From Devosia sp. FKR38 (lineage in GTDB: Bacteria > Pseudomonadota > Alphaproteobacteria > Rhizobiales > Devosiaceae), in the NCBI RefSeq assembly GCF_005222805.1, contig NZ_STGC01000005.1:1464456-1528455 (forward strand): a DNA stretch of 64,000 bases. The letters run 5' to 3'. A program made the translations under genes and the position numbers. Under the pieces are notes generated by a model. The model was given only the letters and a program-made list of their open reading frames with translations, was not told the origin of the DNA and made no database searches. Of the stretch, positions 62,282 to 64,000 are shown one piece after another (within the stretch, counting starts at the first letter, position 1; every line of letters begins with the position of its first letter).

Positions 62282-62695
62282 TTAGTCGGCAATGCGGGTA
62301 ACAACCCGCGTCATGATCGGGAGCTTCATTGCGCCGAGGCGCAGGGCTTCCTTGGCAACGTCCTCGGGGACGCCGTCGATCTCGAATACGATACGACCGG
62401 GCTTGACGCGGGCGGCCCAGAATTCAACAGAACCCTTGCCCTTACCCATACGCACTTCGGTCGGCTTCTTGGACACCGGCAGATCCGGGAAAATCCGGAT
62501 CCACACGCGGCCCTGGCGCTTCATTTCACGGGTGATCGCGCGGCGAGCCGCTTCGATCTGACGAGCCGTGACGCGCTCGGGTTCGGTGGCCTTCAAGGCA
62601 TACTGGCCGAAAGCCAGCTCGGTACCGCCCTTGGCAACGCCATGGATACGGCCCTTGTGAGCCTTGCGGAACTTGGTCTTCTTAGGTTGCAGCAT
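62282..62695 (-). CDS. rplP: 50S ribosomal protein L16
   Basis: The 137-residue protein starts [19 protein letters not shown] and has [20 protein letters not shown], the L16 signature. Confidence 0.97.
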   Translation of the reverse strand: MLQPKKTKFRKAHKGRIHGVAKGGTELAFGQYALKATEPERVTARQIEAARRAITREMKRQGRVWIRIFPDLPVSKKPTEVRMGKGKGSVEFWAARVKPGRIVFEIDGVPEDVAKEALRLGAMKLPIMTRVVTRIAD

Positions 62696-62710
62696 AATGA
62701 ACTAACCTTC

Positions 62711-63451
62711 TTATGCGCGTTCGCGGTCACGGTCGCCACGCTCGGAGCGCGGACCGCGTTCACTGCGCGGCTGGCCACCCTCGCCACCTTCGGTGGCGCG
62801 GCGCTCATGCGCAGAGGGATCATGCTCAAGGACTTCGCCCTTGAAGACCCAGACCTTGATACCAATGATGCCGTAGGTGGTCTTCGCCTCGGCCGTGCCA
62901 TAGTCGATGTCCGCACGCAGCGTGTGCAGCGGAACGCGACCTTCGCGATACCATTCGGTACGCGCAATGTCGGCGCCGCCAAGACGGCCACCAACGTTGA
63001 CGCGGATACCGCCGGCGCCCATGCGGATTGCGGTCTGCACGGCGCGCTTCATGGCGCGACGGAAGGCCACACGGCGCTCGAGCTGCTGGGCAATGCCCTG
63101 GGCAACCAGCGTCGCATCGGTCTCGGGCTTGCGCACTTCAACGATGTTGATGTGCACTTCGCTGTCGGTGAACTGCTTCACCTTGGCGCGGATCTTGTCG
63201 ATGTCAGCGCCCTTCTTGCCGATCACGATGCCCGGACGGGCGGTGTGGATCGACACGCGGCACTTGCGGTGCGGACGCTCGATGACAATCTTGGAGACTG
63301 CAGCAGCCTTGAGATCTTCAAGCAGCATGGTGCGGATCTTCAGGTCTTCCTGAAGCAGCGAACCATATTCGCCCTTGTTGGCGTACCAGCGGCTGTCCCA
63401 GGTGCGGTTGATGCCCAGACGGAAGCCGATTGGATTGATCTTCTGGCCCAT
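62711..63451 (-). CDS. rpsC: 30S ribosomal protein S3
   Basis: The 246-residue protein starts [20 protein letters not shown], with a KH domain and the C-terminal [17 protein letters not shown] block ([19 protein letters not shown]). The tail after about residue 215 is rich in Arg, Gly and Glu and longer than the minimal S3. It overlaps the rplV stop by one base. Confidence 0.97.
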   Translation of the reverse strand: MGQKINPIGFRLGINRTWDSRWYANKGEYGSLLQEDLKIRTMLLEDLKAAAVSKIVIERPHRKCRVSIHTARPGIVIGKKGADIDKIRAKVKQFTDSEVHINIVEVRKPETDATLVAQGIAQQLERRVAFRRAMKRAVQTAIRMGAGGIRVNVGGRLGGADIARTEWYREGRVPLHTLRADIDYGTAEAKTTYGIIGIKVWVFKGEVLEHDPSAHERRATEGGEGGQPRSERGPRSERGDRDRERA

Positions 63452-63831
63452 TATGCGGCCTCCTCAACTTGCCGGACGACGATCGTCAGATGCGCAAACG
63501 GCTTCTGGATCTGCGAGGACCGGCCACGACCACGAGCGGTGAAGCGCTTCATGACGAGCGAATTACCAACGAAGGCTTCGGCAACGACGAGGGCGTCGGT
63601 GTCCAGGCCGTGATTGTTCTCGGCGTTCGCGATGGCGCTTTCCAGCACCTTCTTGACCTGGCCGGAGATCCGCTTGTGGCTGAATTCGAGTTCGGCCAGA
63701 GCCTTCTCGACCTTCTTGCCACGGATCAACTGCGCGACGAGGTTCAGCTTCTGAGGGCTGATGCGCAGCATGCGCAGAACAGCCTTAGCCTCGTTGTCCT
63801 TGAGAGCGCGCTCAGTTTTTGGCTTGCCCAT
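63451..63831 (-). CDS. rplV: 50S ribosomal protein L22
   Basis: The 126-residue protein has [21 protein letters not shown] and the [20 protein letters not shown] loop that reaches the exit tunnel. Confidence 0.97.
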   Translation of the reverse strand: MGKPKTERALKDNEAKAVLRMLRISPQKLNLVAQLIRGKKVEKALAELEFSHKRISGQVKKVLESAIANAENNHGLDTDALVVAEAFVGNSLVMKRFTARGRGRSSQIQKPFAHLTIVVRQVEEAA

Positions 63832-63832
63832 C

Positions 63833-64000
63833 TTACTTCCTCTTGGCCTTCTTGTCGGCCGCGTGACCGTAGTACGTACGGGTCGGTGCGAATTCGCCGA
63901 ACTTGTGACCGATCATGTCTTCGGTGACGCTGACCGGAATGTGCTTCTGGCCATTGTGAACGCCGAACGTGATACCCACGAACTGCGGCAGGATGGTCGA
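63833..64000 (-). CDS. rpsS: 30S ribosomal protein S19, C-terminal part (cut by window end)
   Basis: The last 55 residues are visible: [38 protein letters not shown], then a basic AADKKAKRK end. The stop is one base before the rplV ATG. The N-terminus lies outside the window. Confidence 0.95.
   Translation of the reverse strand, partial: STILPQFVGITFGVHNGQKHIPVSVTEDMIGHKFGEFAPTRTYYGHAADKKAKRK

Overview
The window reads as the chromosome of a high-G+C (about 63-66 % by eye) alphaproteobacterium of the Hyphomicrobiales, most like Devosia and its relatives (Devosiaceae). The evidence is the gene order: rpsB-tsf-pyrH-frr-uppS-cdsA-rseP-bamA, the S10/spc/alpha ribosomal cluster running rpsS to rplQ, and htrA-rarA-crcB-rluC-HAD-ATP12. 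Lineage markers also fit: MipZ, ATP12, DUF1489, and a GTTC-N7-GTTC LexA-type site. The genus is an inference; no 16S gene is present.

Layout. 1-6589 (minus strand): translation, nucleotide, lipid and envelope genes from rpsB to a truncated bamA, with no dxr between cdsA and rseP. 6791-8137: an MFS transporter. 8138-11021: a low-G+C patch with a solitary OLD-family ATPase/TOPRIM nuclease, a G-quadruplex motif and two gene-poor flanks. 11022-14693: dnaE preceded by a 32-residue membrane-peptide ORF under a LexA-type box. 14803-18288: a zinc alcohol dehydrogenase, a DUF1275 protein and an alkaline phosphatase with an 11-bp-periodic Pho-box array. 18430-21928: a probable metal-uptake cluster (DUF3299 protein, ABC ATPase, ABC permease) convergent with a PCuAC-like periplasmic protein that is read in frame with an upstream GyrI-like domain. 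22108-26982: clpA, clpS and a SPOR-tailed D-Ala-D-Ala carboxypeptidase. 27067-31352: a small unknown protein, two tandem MipZ paralogues, DUF1489, a GST, a 33-residue membrane peptide and a P-loop kinase.

31353-39843: mgtE, a repeat-containing lipoprotein, tRNA-Leu(GAG), an orphan FliN-like protein, lipB, a DUF4282 protein, doxX with a double palindrome upstream, rimO, and a phytanoyl-CoA-dioxygenase-like gene divergent from an AraC regulator. 39997-46254: an SLC13-type carrier, the folP-folB-folK operon, and an opposing crcB-rluC-HAD-ATP12 operon. 46334-52889: rarA, a VOC protein, htrA, an ornithine-decarboxylase-type gene with a leader-peptide/hairpin 5' region, a P-loop protein and an SDR. 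52966-64000: the ribosomal protein cluster (rplQ to rpsS, rpsS cut by the window end) with rpoA, adk and secY, and a strong terminator-like hairpin between rplO and secY.

No rRNA, CRISPR array, insertion sequence, integrase or complete prophage was seen. The best leads are the LexA-box small ORF upstream of dnaE, the GyrI/PCuAC in-frame arrangement with an internal operator-like palindrome, the decarboxylase leader, the tandem mipZ pair and the solitary OLD nuclease. All similarity statements come from reading the protein sequences; no database search was run.
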